A stretch of DNA of 64,000 nt from Luteimonas sp. FCS-9 (GCF_001014645.1 NZ_LASZ01000009.1:100095-164094); one strand, 5' to 3'; counted from the first letter of the stretch, positions 8,463 through 17,837 are shown. The notes: generated by a model not told the origin, from the letters alone. Program-made: numbers and translations.

Positions 8463-10649
8463 CTACTGGCAGCCCGCCGGCGCCGCGGCGACGATCGCCG
8501 AAAAGCCCGGCGTCGCCGGCGACACGTACGGCGCCAGCCCGCCCTTGCCCGCGGTCGCGAACACGTAGCGCGCCAGGTCCATGTCGGCCGGCAGCCAGTT
8601 GTCCTCGAACAACGCGAGCGAACGCGCGTCGTAGGCCGCAAGCATGTCGGGCACCGAACCGACCGTGCGGGTCAGGTCACCCGGCACGCCGTGCGCCTGG
8701 CAGTTGGCGTCCGAATAGCGGACCACGCTGCCCTCCACGCGCAGGCCCGACGTGTCGCGCACGTCGCGCAGCAGCGCGGCGACCCAGTCGTCGAGATCGT
8801 CGCCCTTGCTGTTGACGCTGTTGTTGAGCAGCAGGTTGTCCTCGAACGCCAGGCGCCCGCCCACGCGCACGCTCAGCACGTCCTTGCGGTAGCCGTAGAA
8901 GACGTTGTTGAACATGTGCGAGCGACCGCGCCGCAGCAGCGGCACGCGGCGCAGCCCGTTGTAGGCGCTGTCGCCGAACACGTCGTCGGTGGTCACGTAC
9001 AGGTTGTTGTGCACCGTGCTGGTGATCTGCTCGTTGATGACGCGGCTGTCGCTCGAGCCGTGCAGCGCGGCGCGCTTGACGTTGTGCAGCCGGTTGAACG
9101 ACACCGTGATGTCGTACGCGCCGACCTTGACGTCGTAGGCCGAATCGCCGGTGTTCTCGAACGTGTTCTGGTGGATCCAGATGTCGTGCGAGGCGCCGGT
9201 CGAGCGCACCATGTCCGGGTCGAGGTCGTGGTCCTCGGTATGCCCGACGCCGACGAACCGGTTGTTGGTGACGATGACGTTGCGCGAGGTGTGGGACGGG
9301 CTGCCGCCGCTGTCGGCGCCGATCTTGAAGCCGCTGAAGATGAAGCGCGCGTTCGCGCCGCGGCCGTCGATGGTGGTGTTGGACTGAACCAGCGGCAGCT
9401 TCAGCGCGTCCAGGCTGGAATCGTTGAGCCGCGAATTGAAGAACGTGTCTTCGCAGGCCGCCGCCGACACCCCGCGGTTGCTGCACCACAGCCGGTGATC
9501 GCGGCACTCGGCGACGCTGGCATTGCCCAGCGCCGTGCGCACCTTCGGATCGCTGCAGCCGTTGCGGTACATGCCGATCTCGGTCGGCGCGGCGAAATCG
9601 ACCTTGTCGAACACGATCCAGGTCGGCGTGTCGGTCCCGATGGCATCGAGGATCTGCTGCTCGGGCGGCACCGCGCCGCCCTTGGTCACCACGACCAGCG
9701 TGCTGCCGCCGGCCGGCGCGTAGCCGCCGGTGGTGCGGTGCCCGAAGCCGACCGGCTTGCCCAGCGAATCGGACAGGCACTGGACGATCGCCTGGTCGGT
9801 GGTCAGCACCGGCGACTGCCGCCAGTTCATCGACGGCGTCTCCAACAGCTGCCGGCAGGCCGCGGCGATCCCGCTGCCCGGTCCACCCCCCCCGCCTCCG
9901 CCGCCGTTGCCGCCGCCCGGCGCGACCGTCACCGCGACCGGCGCGGACTCGTAGGCGGTGCCGCTGCCGTCGAGCACGCGCACCCAGTAGTAGTGCGTGC
10001 CCGCCGCCAGGCCTGCATCCGCATAGCTGCCGCCGACGACGTGGTCGGCCACGAGCGTGCGCCCCGCCGGGTTCGCATCGGCGTCGCGGTACACCTGCTG
10101 CCGCGCCGGCGTCCCGCCGCCGACCGACCACGCCAGTTGCGCGGTCGTGCCCGACGCGGTCGCCGACAGGCTCACCGTCCACGGCGTGCCGGGCGGGTTC
10201 GCGGGCCCGTCGCCCGCATAGGTCTCGAACTCGGCCACCGCCGGCGTGCCGCTGGCACTGAGGATCTCGAAGTTGAGCTTGCTCAGCGAGACCGGTGCGA
10301 ACGCGATCGTGCCCGCGCCGCTGCCGGTCGCCAGCACCTGGCCGTTGCCGTTGTTCACCAGCCGCCAGTTGCCGATGCGGCCCTGCTGGCCACTCGGCTC
10401 GCGGATCACGGCCGCACCCACGGTGCGCGCCGCGCTCCACTTGACCGAGATCCGGCCCGTCGTGCCGCTGGGCGACCACCACGTGCCGGCATCGCCATCG
10501 ATGGCGTTGCCGTAACTCGTCCCCCCGCCCTTGCTCGAGCCGTCGGCGCTCGCGCCCAGGCTCAGGTTGGGTCCCGTCTGCGCATGGACGCCGCCCACGG
10601 CGCACGCGCCCAATGCCGCCGCCAACAGCCACTGCCTTGTCGCTCTCAT
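8463..10649 (-). CDS. Secreted modular pectate lyase (PL1-like) with discoidin-like and FN3 domains
   Basis: A 728-residue secreted enzyme. Residues 1-24 are a signal peptide (MRATRQWLLAAALGACAVGG, cleavage near HAQ). A discoidin/F5-8C-like carbohydrate-binding domain (about 25-155; NLSLGASADGSSKGGGTSYG) follows, then a fibronectin III domain (about 160-245) and a glycine-rich linker. The catalytic parallel beta-helix (about 260-728) shows the PL1 order: TTIDGRGANARF, then NVIVTNNRF, HDIWIHQNTFENT, DVKVGAYDITVSFNRL and RAALHGSSDS, equivalent to the pectate lyase WIDH and MLIGSSD blocks. It would cleave de-esterified pectin by beta-elimination outside the cell. The start was chosen at the ATG preceded by GGAGGTGACGGAG; upstream codons precede that site. 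The first WIDH aspartate is replaced by Q (WIHQ), so full activity is not assured. Confidence 0.82.
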   Translation of the reverse strand: MRATRQWLLAAALGACAVGGVHAQTGPNLSLGASADGSSKGGGTSYGNAIDGDAGTWWSPSGTTGRISVKWSAARTVGAAVIREPSGQQGRIGNWRLVNNGNGQVLATGSGAGTIAFAPVSLSKLNFEILSASGTPAVAEFETYAGDGPANPPGTPWTVSLSATASGTTAQLAWSVGGGTPARQQVYRDADANPAGRTLVADHVVGGSYADAGLAAGTHYYWVRVLDGSGTAYESAPVAVTVAPGGGNGGGGGGGGPGSGIAAACRQLLETPSMNWRQSPVLTTDQAIVQCLSDSLGKPVGFGHRTTGGYAPAGGSTLVVVTKGGAVPPEQQILDAIGTDTPTWIVFDKVDFAAPTEIGMYRNGCSDPKVRTALGNASVAECRDHRLWCSNRGVSAAACEDTFFNSRLNDSSLDALKLPLVQSNTTIDGRGANARFIFSGFKIGADSGGSPSHTSRNVIVTNNRFVGVGHTEDHDLDPDMVRSTGASHDIWIHQNTFENTGDSAYDVKVGAYDITVSFNRLHNVKRAALHGSSDSRVINEQITSTVHNNLYVTTDDVFGDSAYNGLRRVPLLRRGRSHMFNNVFYGYRKDVLSVRVGGRLAFEDNLLLNNSVNSKGDDLDDWVAALLRDVRDTSGLRVEGSVVRYSDANCQAHGVPGDLTRTVGSVPDMLAAYDARSLALFEDNWLPADMDLARYVFATAGKGGLAPYVSPATPGFSAIVAAAPAGCQ

Positions 10650-10985
10650 CTCCGTCACCTCCTGCGAAGGGGGGCAAGCCCCGGAATTCGATCCACGAAA
10701 CCGGATGCCGACGGATGGGGGGGGGACCTGGAGTATGCACATCCGGACGGCCGATGACTACCGGGGGACAATCAATCGAATCAATGTCTTGCGGACATTC
10801 GAATGTGCAGGCGCGATCCCCCCGCGATGGCGCCGTCCGCCGGCGCGGCATCCCGGCCGGGTTCCGGAACGGAACGCAGGCACAACGGCGCAACGCATTC
10901 GCGCACCGATCGGCCGCCAGGTCACGGCCGGCTCACGGCGCAGCGCCGACGCTTGCCCGGTCGCAATCAACCACGGAGATCGACG
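10650..10985. other. Intergenic region between pectate lyase and small membrane protein genes
   Basis: 336 bp without a convincing gene. It must hold the divergent promoters of both neighbours. It contains a run of G near 10718 and a relatively AT-rich stretch (10765-10803, ACAATCAATCGAATCAATG) that could be promoter DNA. No XylR-type operator and no clear -35/-10 pair can be singled out. Confidence 0.5.
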
Positions 10986-11216
10986 ATGGGAATGCTGAAA
11001 TGGCTGGCGGTCGGTGCCGCCGGCGCCTTCGCCTACAACGCCTGGCAGAAGCGCCAGGCCACCGCCGGCACGTCGCCGGCCGGCACGCTCGACGACGGCA
11101 GGAGCACGCCACCGCACGGCGATGCGATCACCGTCGGCGGCCCGGACCGCGAAGTCCCCGACACACCGACGACGCGCCCGGCGCACGCGAGCCGCAGCTT
11201 CGGCGACGAGGGCTGA
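10986..11216 (+). CDS. Small single-pass membrane protein, unknown function
   Basis: A 76-residue protein. MGMLKWLAVGAAGAFAYNAW forms one N-terminal hydrophobic helix, followed by a polar, proline- and glycine-rich tail ending SFGDEG that is probably disordered. A GGAG lies ahead of the ATG and a strong terminator follows immediately, supporting a real monocistronic gene. Similar small YXWQK-type membrane proteins occur in xanthomonads, but I cannot assign a function. Confidence 0.7.
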   Translation: MGMLKWLAVGAAGAFAYNAWQKRQATAGTSPAGTLDDGRSTPPHGDAITVGGPDREVPDTPTTRPAHASRSFGDEG

Positions 11217-11236
11217 CGCCACGCGTCACCGTCCTT

Positions 11237-11278
11237 GCGGGCGCCGGCCGATCCACGATCGCCCGGCGCCCGCTTTTG
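11237..11278 (+). terminator. Intrinsic terminator
   Basis: GCGGGCGCCGG (11237-11247) pairs perfectly with CCGGCGCCCGC (11263-11273) across a 15-base loop and is followed directly by TTTT. It lies 21 bp after the stop of the small membrane protein and opposite the end of the epimerase gene. Confidence 0.85.
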
Positions 11279-11329
11279 TCAGGCGAGAGCGTCACGCACG
11301 CAGCAAGACGTCCGACCCCGGCATCGGCG

Positions 11330-12166
11330 TCACCACGCCAGTTCGAACCACCGCGTCAGCCGTTCGCCCGGCGCCAGCCGCCTTGGCGCGAGGTTGAACG
11401 CGTCCGGTGGCCCGGTCTGCGGCTCGATGCAGGTCGCATGCGGCGCCGCGTCGAACACGACCCGGTGCTCGCAGTCCGAGCGTAGCCGCAGGCGCTGGCC
11501 GGCGCGGTGCAGCACGATCTCGCCATCGCCGGGAAAGCAGTCGTCCCACGGTCCGGGCGGCGCCGGCGCCAGCGGCAGCGTCGCGATGCCCTCCGCGTCC
11601 CGCGGGTAGACCCACGCCGGCGCGAAGTCCACGCGCTCGGGCTTGCGGAACCAGGGATGCCAGCCGATCTCGGCCGGCATCGCGGTGTCGCCCGCCGTCA
11701 ACGACAGCGTCAGCCTCACCCGGCCCGGCGCGACCGTGATGCGCTGGTGCGCGGTGCCGCCGAACGCCCAGTCGGTATCGCGCGGCAGTCTCAGCGACAG
11801 CGCGACGGCGTCCGGCGCCTGCGCCTCGACCCGCCACGCCGAGGCGAAGCCCAGCCCGTGGATCGCATGGCCCTCGAAGTTCGTCCGCAGCGCGTGCGCG
11901 CGCCCCTCGAAGCGGAAGCGGCCACGGCGTACGCGGCCCGCCCACGGCAGCATCGGATAGCAGCCCCAGGCGATCGTCGCCAGGGTGCCGTCCTCGGGCC
12001 CGACCAACTGCGCGATGCCGTCGTGCACGATCTGCGCGATGCGCCCACCCGCCTCGGGTGCGACGGCGACCTCGGTCGCGCCGCAGCCGATGCGCAGCAG
12101 GGGGCCGGGCGGCAATGGTGCGGTCGCATCGCGCCACGCACGTGCCGGACCGGCGTCAGCCGCCAT
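11330..12166 (-). CDS. Aldose 1-epimerase family protein
   Basis: A 278-residue cytoplasmic protein of the galactose-mutarotase fold. Visible family features are the early beta strands (EVAVAPEAGGRIAQIVHDG), CYPMLPWAGRVRRGRF (the N-P/W-x-x-GR substrate block), NFEGHAIHGLGF with the catalytic-type histidine, and the later histidine in IGWHPWFRKP. It would interconvert alpha and beta anomers of a sugar, here presumably xylose or a xylo-oligosaccharide end. It is the last gene of the receptor-transporter-GH43 run and overlaps the GH43 gene by 11 bases, so it is co-transcribed. Confidence 0.85.
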   Translation of the reverse strand: MAADAGPARAWRDATAPLPPGPLLRIGCGATEVAVAPEAGGRIAQIVHDGIAQLVGPEDGTLATIAWGCYPMLPWAGRVRRGRFRFEGRAHALRTNFEGHAIHGLGFASAWRVEAQAPDAVALSLRLPRDTDWAFGGTAHQRITVAPGRVRLTLSLTAGDTAMPAEIGWHPWFRKPERVDFAPAWVYPRDAEGIATLPLAPAPPGPWDDCFPGDGEIVLHRAGQRLRLRSDCEHRVVFDAAPHATCIEPQTGPPDAFNLAPRRLAPGERLTRWFELAW

Positions 12167-13211
12167 AGGGCGCGATCGTGCGGATGCGGCCCTGCGCGTC
12201 GTGGTGGAGCTCGGCGACCTTGACGTCGCGCAGGTGGGTCACCCCGCCCGAGCGCAACGCGTCGTGGTAGTACAGCCACCAGCGCCCGTCGAACGCGACG
12301 ATCGAATGGTGCGTCGTCCAGCCGACCACCGGCTCGAGCAGCACGCCCTGGTGGACGAACGGGCCGTACGGGCTGTCGCCCACCGCGTAGCACAGCAGGT
12401 GGGTGTCGCCGGTCGAGTACGACAGGTAGTAGCGCCCGCCGTGGCGGTGCACCCACGGCCCCTCGAAATAGCGCCGCGCGTGATCGTCGGCGCGCAGCGG
12501 GCGGCCGTCGGCGTCGAGGATGGCCACCTCGTGCGTGGGCTCGGCGAGCCCGCGCATGTCCGCGCGCAGCCGCGCCACCCGCGGCCCCAGCGCCGGCGCA
12601 TCGCCCGTGGGTTCCTCGTGACCCGGGTCGTAGACGTTGTCGCGGTACTTCTGCAGCTGTCCGCCCCAGATCCCGCCGAAGTACAGGTACTGCTCGCCGT
12701 CGTCGTCGGCGAACACCGCCGGGTCGATCGAGTACGTGCCCTCGATGGGCTCGGGGTCGGGCACGAACGGCCCTTCCGGCCGGTCGCCGACCGCCACGCC
12801 GATGCGGAACAGCCCGTCGTCGCGCTTGGCCGGGAAATAGAAGTAGTAGCGGCCGTCGCGGCATGCCGCGTCGGGCGCCCACATCTGCCGCGCCGCCCAC
12901 GGCACGTCGCGCACGTGCAGCGCGCAGCCGCAGTCCACGGCCTCGCCGTCGGGCCGGTCCTGGCGCAGCACGTGGTAGTCCTCCATGCCGAAGTGGCCGC
13001 CTTCGTCGTCGAACGGCGCGCCGGCGTCGATGTCGTGCGAGGGATAGATGTAGATCCGGCCCTCGAACACGTGCGCCGACGGGTCGGCGGTGTGGATGTG
13101 GGTCACCAGCGGCGGCGAGATCGCCGTGGCGGCGAGCGCCTGCAGGTCGGGGGTCGGCGCGGCGTCGGCGGCGGCGTCGACCGCACGGGCATCGTCGGGC
13201 GGCGCGGTCAC
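12156..13211 (-). CDS. Cytoplasmic GH43 beta-xylosidase/alpha-L-arabinofuranosidase
   Basis: A 351-residue glycoside hydrolase family 43 enzyme without a signal peptide. The three acidic active-site residues are visible: D43 in HTADPSAH (general base), D163 in YSIDPAVF (pKa modulator) and E250 in FEGPWVH (general acid). They are set in the five-bladed propeller pattern with APDAACRDGRYYFYFP and GVLLEPVVGWTTHHS. It would trim xylose or arabinose from imported oligosaccharides. The GTG start overlaps the transporter stop (GTGA), indicating translational coupling; the frame stays open far upstream only as a shadow of the transporter. GH43 activities cannot be separated from sequence alone. Confidence 0.88.
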   Translation of the reverse strand: MTAPPDDARAVDAAADAAPTPDLQALAATAISPPLVTHIHTADPSAHVFEGRIYIYPSHDIDAGAPFDDEGGHFGMEDYHVLRQDRPDGEAVDCGCALHVRDVPWAARQMWAPDAACRDGRYYFYFPAKRDDGLFRIGVAVGDRPEGPFVPDPEPIEGTYSIDPAVFADDDGEQYLYFGGIWGGQLQKYRDNVYDPGHEEPTGDAPALGPRVARLRADMRGLAEPTHEVAILDADGRPLRADDHARRYFEGPWVHRHGGRYYLSYSTGDTHLLCYAVGDSPYGPFVHQGVLLEPVVGWTTHHSIVAFDGRWWLYYHDALRSGGVTHLRDVKVAELHHDAQGRIRTIAPYGG

Positions 13212-14695
13212 GGCGTCGCTCCGGCGGCGCGCGCACGACGCGCACCGAGCTCGTGTTCGATTCGGGTTTCCATCGGCTTGTCGATCTCGTAGAAGAACAG
13301 CAGGGCCACGGCGGCCAGGAACGGCAGCGCGCAGTACACGCTGACCGCGAGCCGGATGCCGTCGATCGCGGCCGCCGGCTGGGTGCTCGCGCCGGCCTCG
13401 TAGCCGTAGCGCGCCAATACCGCGGCGACCAGCGCGCCGCCGATGCTCAGTCCGATCTTCAGGCCGCACAGCATCGCCGAGAAGATGATCGCGGTCGCGC
13501 GGCGGTCGTTCTTCCACTCCGACCAGTCGGCGACGTCGGCGATCATCGCCCACAGCAGCGGGATCGTGATGCCGTAGAAGAAGCCGTGCAGGATCTGCGA
13601 GCCGAACACCAGGCCGATCGCGTCGGGCGGATAGACGTAGAACGCCAGCAGGAACAGCGTCGAGACGAACAGCGCGCCGCCGAACACGTTGCGCTTGCCG
13701 AAGCGGTCGGCCAGCGGGCGCGACAGCCCGATGCCCAGGATCATGAAGACGATGCCGCCGGCGTTGAACAGGCTGAAGGCCGACGTCGGCGCGTCCTCCG
13801 GCCACAGGAAGCCGGCCATGCCTGCACTGGCCAGCATCGCGTTGAGCCCGCCGATCGCGCGCTCGAAGCCGCTGCGTTCCAGGAAGTCCGCCAGCGCCGC
13901 CGGGTCGAGGTAGTACTGGAAGTAGTAGATCGTCATGCCGCCCTTGAGCGCGAGCGTCGCGAACACCAGGATCGTCAGCGCCAGCATCACCAGCCACGGC
14001 CGGTTGCGGGCGAGGTCGGCCAGGTCCTGGCGCACGCCCGACGACTGCGCCGGGGTCGGCACGATGCGCTCGCGCGTGGTCGCGAACGTGATCAGGAAGA
14101 ACACCGTGCCGACGACCGCGAACACCGTCATCACGCTCTCGAAGCCGCGCACCCGGTCGCCGTCGCCCAGGATCAGCACCAGCGGCAACAGCAGCACCTG
14201 GATCACGAACTGGGCGATCATCACCGCGACGAAGCGGTAGGCCGACAGGCTGTTGCGCTGGGCCATGTTGCCGGTCAGCACGCCGCTGAGCGCCGAGTAC
14301 GGCAGGTTGTTGGCGCCGTAGACCAGCACCAGCAGCGTGTAGGTCGCCAGCGCGTAGATCACCTTGCCGCGCTCGCCCAGTTCCGGCGTGCTGAAGGCCA
14401 GCAGCGACAGCACGCCGAACGGCACCGCCGTCCACAGGATCCACGGCCGGAACTTGCCCCAGCGCGTGCGCGTGCGGTCGGCCAGGATGCCGATCACCGG
14501 CGTGAACACGAACGCGCCGAGCAGGCCGACGACGAAGATGATCGTCGCCGCGGTCGAGGCCGGCAGCGCATAGACGTCGGTGTAGAAGAACGCCAGGTAG
14601 GTGATCAGGGTCTGGAAGATCAGGTTCGCGGCGAGATCGCCGAGGCTGTAGCCGACCTTCTCCCGGACCGAGAGGTGCTGCGATGCGTTGCTCAT
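13208..14695 (-). CDS. GPH-family sugar:cation symporter (xyloside/glycoside transporter)
   Basis: A 495-residue inner-membrane MFS protein of the glycoside-pentoside-hexuronide family. It opens with MSNASQHLSVREKVGYSLGD followed by the first helix, carries DRTRTRWGKFRPWILWTAVPFG between helices 2 and 3 as in XynB/MelB-type carriers, and has DVADWSEWKNDRRATAI in the second half. The start is the ATG ahead of SNASQ; earlier in-frame codons lack GPH homology. It lies between the TonB-dependent receptor and the GH43 gene, so it would move (glucurono)xylo-oligosaccharides from periplasm to cytoplasm for GH43 hydrolysis. Confidence 0.88.
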   Translation of the reverse strand: MSNASQHLSVREKVGYSLGDLAANLIFQTLITYLAFFYTDVYALPASTAATIIFVVGLLGAFVFTPVIGILADRTRTRWGKFRPWILWTAVPFGVLSLLAFSTPELGERGKVIYALATYTLLVLVYGANNLPYSALSGVLTGNMAQRNSLSAYRFVAVMIAQFVIQVLLLPLVLILGDGDRVRGFESVMTVFAVVGTVFFLITFATTRERIVPTPAQSSGVRQDLADLARNRPWLVMLALTILVFATLALKGGMTIYYFQYYLDPAALADFLERSGFERAIGGLNAMLASAGMAGFLWPEDAPTSAFSLFNAGGIVFMILGIGLSRPLADRFGKRNVFGGALFVSTLFLLAFYVYPPDAIGLVFGSQILHGFFYGITIPLLWAMIADVADWSEWKNDRRATAIIFSAMLCGLKIGLSIGGALVAAVLARYGYEAGASTQPAAAIDGIRLAVSVYCALPFLAAVALLFFYEIDKPMETRIEHELGARRARAAGATP

Positions 14696-14766
14696 CGTTC
14701 CTGTGTTTCCTGCTGCTCCCGGACGGCACCGGCGCGGTGCCCGCATCGCCTCGCGGCACCGGGCGC

Positions 14767-14805
14767 CTGCGCGACGGCGTCCGGGAGGACGACGCCGTCG
14801 CGCAG
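14767..14805 (-). terminator. 15-bp perfect stem-loop between receptor and transporter genes
   Basis: CTGCGCGACGGCGTC (14767-14781) and GACGCCGTCGCGCAG (14791-14805) pair perfectly around a 9-base loop, 15 bp after the receptor stop. No T-run follows on the transcribed strand. It is therefore more likely a processing/stabilising hairpin or partial attenuator giving more receptor than transporter mRNA. Confidence 0.6.
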
Positions 14806-14819
14806 GGCCCGCCGACGCG

Positions 14820-17702
14820 TCAGAACGTCCCGCGGATGCCGACGGTGAACGTCGTGCCCGGGTCGTACATGTCGTTGACCGCGTTGGGGTAGGCGAAGTA
14901 CGAGCGACGTTCCTCGCCGGTGATGTTGAGCACGTTGAAGGTCAGCTGGGGCTCGGAGCGGATGCCCTTGAGCGTGTAGCTGGCCGACAGGTCGAGCTGG
15001 CCGCGGTCCTCGCCGTAGATCTGCGCGAACGGAATGCCCTGCTGGTTCGGCCCCGTGCCCACCGCCCCTTCCGCCCAGGTGTAGGACAGCCGCACCGAGG
15101 CGACGTCGTTCTCCCAGTACGCGGTCGCGTTCCACATCGACGGCGCCACGCCGTAGACGTTGCCCGCCAGCGCGTCGGCGTCGTTGCCGAGCGTCTTGAT
15201 GTCGAGCTTGGTGTAGTTGGCCATGAAGCCCAGCCCCTCGAGCACCACGCTCAGCGGCTGCACCCAGATCGCCTCCCAGCCGCGGACCTCGAGCTCGGCG
15301 TCGGCGTTGACCTGCTGGTTGACGTTGACGGTCGCCACGTCCGGGCCGCCGCGCGAGAGGATCGCCTGCTGCTGCTCGGCGACCAGGCTCTCGAACGGGA
15401 TGCCCAGGCTGCTGAACGGCCGCGTGGTCACGCCCTGGTAGGTATAGCCCTCGATGCGCTTGTTGAACAGCGTCAGCCCGACGAAGCCCTCGCCACCGGT
15501 GTACCACTCGCCGCCGATGTCGAAGTTGGTCGAGGTGTACGGCGTGAGGTTCGGGTTGCCCTGGTTGGCCACCTGCGCCGAGATGTCGGTGAACGTCGTC
15601 GCCGGCAGCATCGAGCTGGGGTTGGGCCGGGTCATCGTGCGCGAGGCCGACGTGCGCAGCACGACGTTGTCGGCGACGTCCCACGCCGCGCTGAACGACG
15701 GCAGCCACTCGGCGTAGTCGCCGGTCAGCGTCTGCCACTGGCGCACGCCGCCGATCGTCACCGGCCCGCTGATCTCCTGGTCGGTGGTCGCGTAGCGCAC
15801 GCCCATGTTGTAGCGCAGGTTGCGGTTCCAGATCTCCGACTCGCCGTTGACCATCACGTAGGCGGCCTTGGTGGTCTCGTCGAAGCCGCCGGTCGGACCG
15901 CCGGTGTTGGCACCGCTGGCCTCGCCGGCCGCGTCGCGGTACTGGGCGTAGTTGGTGTCGCGCATGAAGCGCTCGAAGTCGACGGTCACAAAGCCCAGCG
16001 GGCCCGGCACGATGTAGCCGGCCAGTTCGGCGTCGCTGACCTGCGAGAACGCATACGGCTGCCAGTCGGTGCCGGTGTCGCCGAAGCCCTGCACGCGACG
16101 CTGGTTGTTGTCCCAGGCCACGCCGAAGGTCACGTTGTTGCGGTCCTCGCCCAGCTGCAGGTCGGCGCGCACGCCGCGGGTCTGCGTCACGCGCTTCTCG
16201 TTCTGCGCCCAGACGCGCCCGCCGTTCCAGGTCCATCCCAGGTTCGGGTCGTTGAGGTCGAGATCGGTGTTCCAGGTCGGCACGTTGCCGTCGTTGGCGT
16301 ACTGCAGCGTGGTGTAGGGCGAGTTGAACAGGATCGTCGGCGAGTCGCGGAACATCCAGCTGCGGCTCATGTTGGCCTGCACGTCGAGCTTGACGTCCTG
16401 GGCGTCGCCGAACCAGAACGTGCCGCCCGGGGTCAGGTGCCAGTACTGCACGTCCTCGGTGTACGGGCGCGCCTCCAGGAAGAACTGCGCGTTGGTGAAC
16501 GTGGCGCCGGTGACGACGTTGTTCGTATCGAGTTGCATGTCCAGCGGGATCAGCGCGCCGTTGCGGCCGATCAGGTTGATGTCGATGCGGTCGTTGGTAC
16601 GCTTGGCCTTGGTGTAGAGCACGTCGAGGTAGAGCTCGGCGTTGTCGCTGGGCCGCCATTGCAGCGACCCCAGGAACGCGTCGCGGTCGCGGTCGCCGGA
16701 CATGTGCACCGGCCGGCCGAGACGCGGGATCAGCGCCTCGCCGATCTGCGCGGTGGTCAGGCCGGGGTTGTTGGCCTGCAGCCAGGCGGCGTCGATCGCC
16801 TGCCCCGGCACCAGCCCGGCAGCGATCGTCGACGCGTTGTTGGGTACCACATCGGGGATGCGCCAGCCGTTGCCGCCGGTGACGTTGCAGGCGCTGCCCA
16901 GCGCCGGGAAGCCGCCCGGCGCGCCGCCATTGCCGCACTGCGCATTGGTGAGGTTGGGGTTGGTCCAACCGACGGTCTCGTAGCCCTCCACGCCCATCTT
17001 GCCGCGCTGCGAGGTCACGCCGACGAGCACGCCGAACGTGCCCTCGTCGTTGGTCCAACTGCCGATCACGGTGCCGCGCGGACTGGTCTTCTCGGCGATG
17101 TCGTTGTAGTCGGCCTGCAGCGAGTAGGTCACCTGGCTGCCGTTGACGTCGAACGGGCGCATGTTGCGCATGTCCACGACACCCGACGCGCCGCCCTCGG
17201 TGAGCCGGGCGGTCGGCGACTTGTAGACCGTGAGCTGGTTGAAGAACTCGGTCGGGAAGATGTTGAGGTCGACCTCGCGGTTCTGGTTGGTCGCATCCAG
17301 GCCGATCGACGCGGTCGCCACCGATGCGCCGTTGATCGTGGTCTTGGTGAAGCTGCTGGGCAGGCCGCGGATCGCGATGTTCAGGCCTTCGCCGTTGACG
17401 TCGCGGTTGAGCTGGATGCCGGGGATGCGGCTCAGCGATTCGGCGATGTTGGTGTCGGGGAACTTGCCGATGTCCTCGGCGAAGATCGAGTCGGTGAAGC
17501 CGGTCGACTCGCGCTTGGCCTCGGTCGCGAACTGCAGGCTCTGGCGGTAGCCGCGGACCACGACCGCGTCGAGGTCGGTGGCCGAGGCCGATGTTTCGGT
17601 CGGCGGCGTCGGGTCCTGCGCGAACGCGGACGCGCCCGCCGTGCCCAGCAGCGCGATGCCCAGCGCACGCGACAATGCGGTTTTCGAGACTTGGATCTGC
17701 AC
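14820..17702 (-). CDS. TonB-dependent receptor for xylo-oligosaccharides
   Basis: A 960-residue outer-membrane receptor of the Xanthomonas/Caulobacter type. The signal peptide is within residues 1-29 (ending ASAFAQ). The plug domain begins DLDAVVVRGYRQSLQFATEAKR and carries ESLSRIPGIQLNRDVNGEG and LNIAIRGLPSSFTKTTINGA. The long beta-barrel ends with GTTFTVGIRGTF, a C-terminal aromatic residue typical of outer-membrane proteins. It heads a run with a sugar symporter, GH43 and epimerase. A LacI-type operator lies about 122 bp upstream, so it is probably induced on xylan. It would import decorated xylo-oligosaccharides with TonB-ExbBD energy; the exact ligand is inferred from context. Confidence 0.9.
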   Translation of the reverse strand: MQIQVSKTALSRALGIALLGTAGASAFAQDPTPPTETSASATDLDAVVVRGYRQSLQFATEAKRESTGFTDSIFAEDIGKFPDTNIAESLSRIPGIQLNRDVNGEGLNIAIRGLPSSFTKTTINGASVATASIGLDATNQNREVDLNIFPTEFFNQLTVYKSPTARLTEGGASGVVDMRNMRPFDVNGSQVTYSLQADYNDIAEKTSPRGTVIGSWTNDEGTFGVLVGVTSQRGKMGVEGYETVGWTNPNLTNAQCGNGGAPGGFPALGSACNVTGGNGWRIPDVVPNNASTIAAGLVPGQAIDAAWLQANNPGLTTAQIGEALIPRLGRPVHMSGDRDRDAFLGSLQWRPSDNAELYLDVLYTKAKRTNDRIDINLIGRNGALIPLDMQLDTNNVVTGATFTNAQFFLEARPYTEDVQYWHLTPGGTFWFGDAQDVKLDVQANMSRSWMFRDSPTILFNSPYTTLQYANDGNVPTWNTDLDLNDPNLGWTWNGGRVWAQNEKRVTQTRGVRADLQLGEDRNNVTFGVAWDNNQRRVQGFGDTGTDWQPYAFSQVSDAELAGYIVPGPLGFVTVDFERFMRDTNYAQYRDAAGEASGANTGGPTGGFDETTKAAYVMVNGESEIWNRNLRYNMGVRYATTDQEISGPVTIGGVRQWQTLTGDYAEWLPSFSAAWDVADNVVLRTSASRTMTRPNPSSMLPATTFTDISAQVANQGNPNLTPYTSTNFDIGGEWYTGGEGFVGLTLFNKRIEGYTYQGVTTRPFSSLGIPFESLVAEQQQAILSRGGPDVATVNVNQQVNADAELEVRGWEAIWVQPLSVVLEGLGFMANYTKLDIKTLGNDADALAGNVYGVAPSMWNATAYWENDVASVRLSYTWAEGAVGTGPNQQGIPFAQIYGEDRGQLDLSASYTLKGIRSEPQLTFNVLNITGEERRSYFAYPNAVNDMYDPGTTFTVGIRGTF

Positions 17703-17823
17703 CGTACTCCCCTCCCGTTTCTGGTGACCGGCACGTGGCGCGCTGCGCGTCGCCCGGGCCGTTGCGTGTTGTTCGTCCCACCCCTGACGCGTCGGTGGAT
17801 GCCCGCCTCCGCGCTCGAATTGA

Positions 17824-17837
17824 TGGTAGCGCTATCA
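17824..17837. promoter_or_regulatory. XylR/LacI-type operator, receptor side
   Basis: TGGTAGCGCTATCA is a near-palindrome built on TAGCGCTA. It lies upstream of the TonB-dependent receptor and is identical, in the opposite orientation, to the site at 17988-18001. It resembles the xylan-responsive box described for Xanthomonas XylR; the regulator encoded at 56815 is the obvious candidate. Confidence 0.85.

Noticed and set aside
12156..14759. One very long minus-strand frame as a single protein
   Set aside because: Only the part after 13211 (GH43) has homology; the rest is the antisense-frame shadow of the GPH transporter, which is coded in another frame of the same strand.
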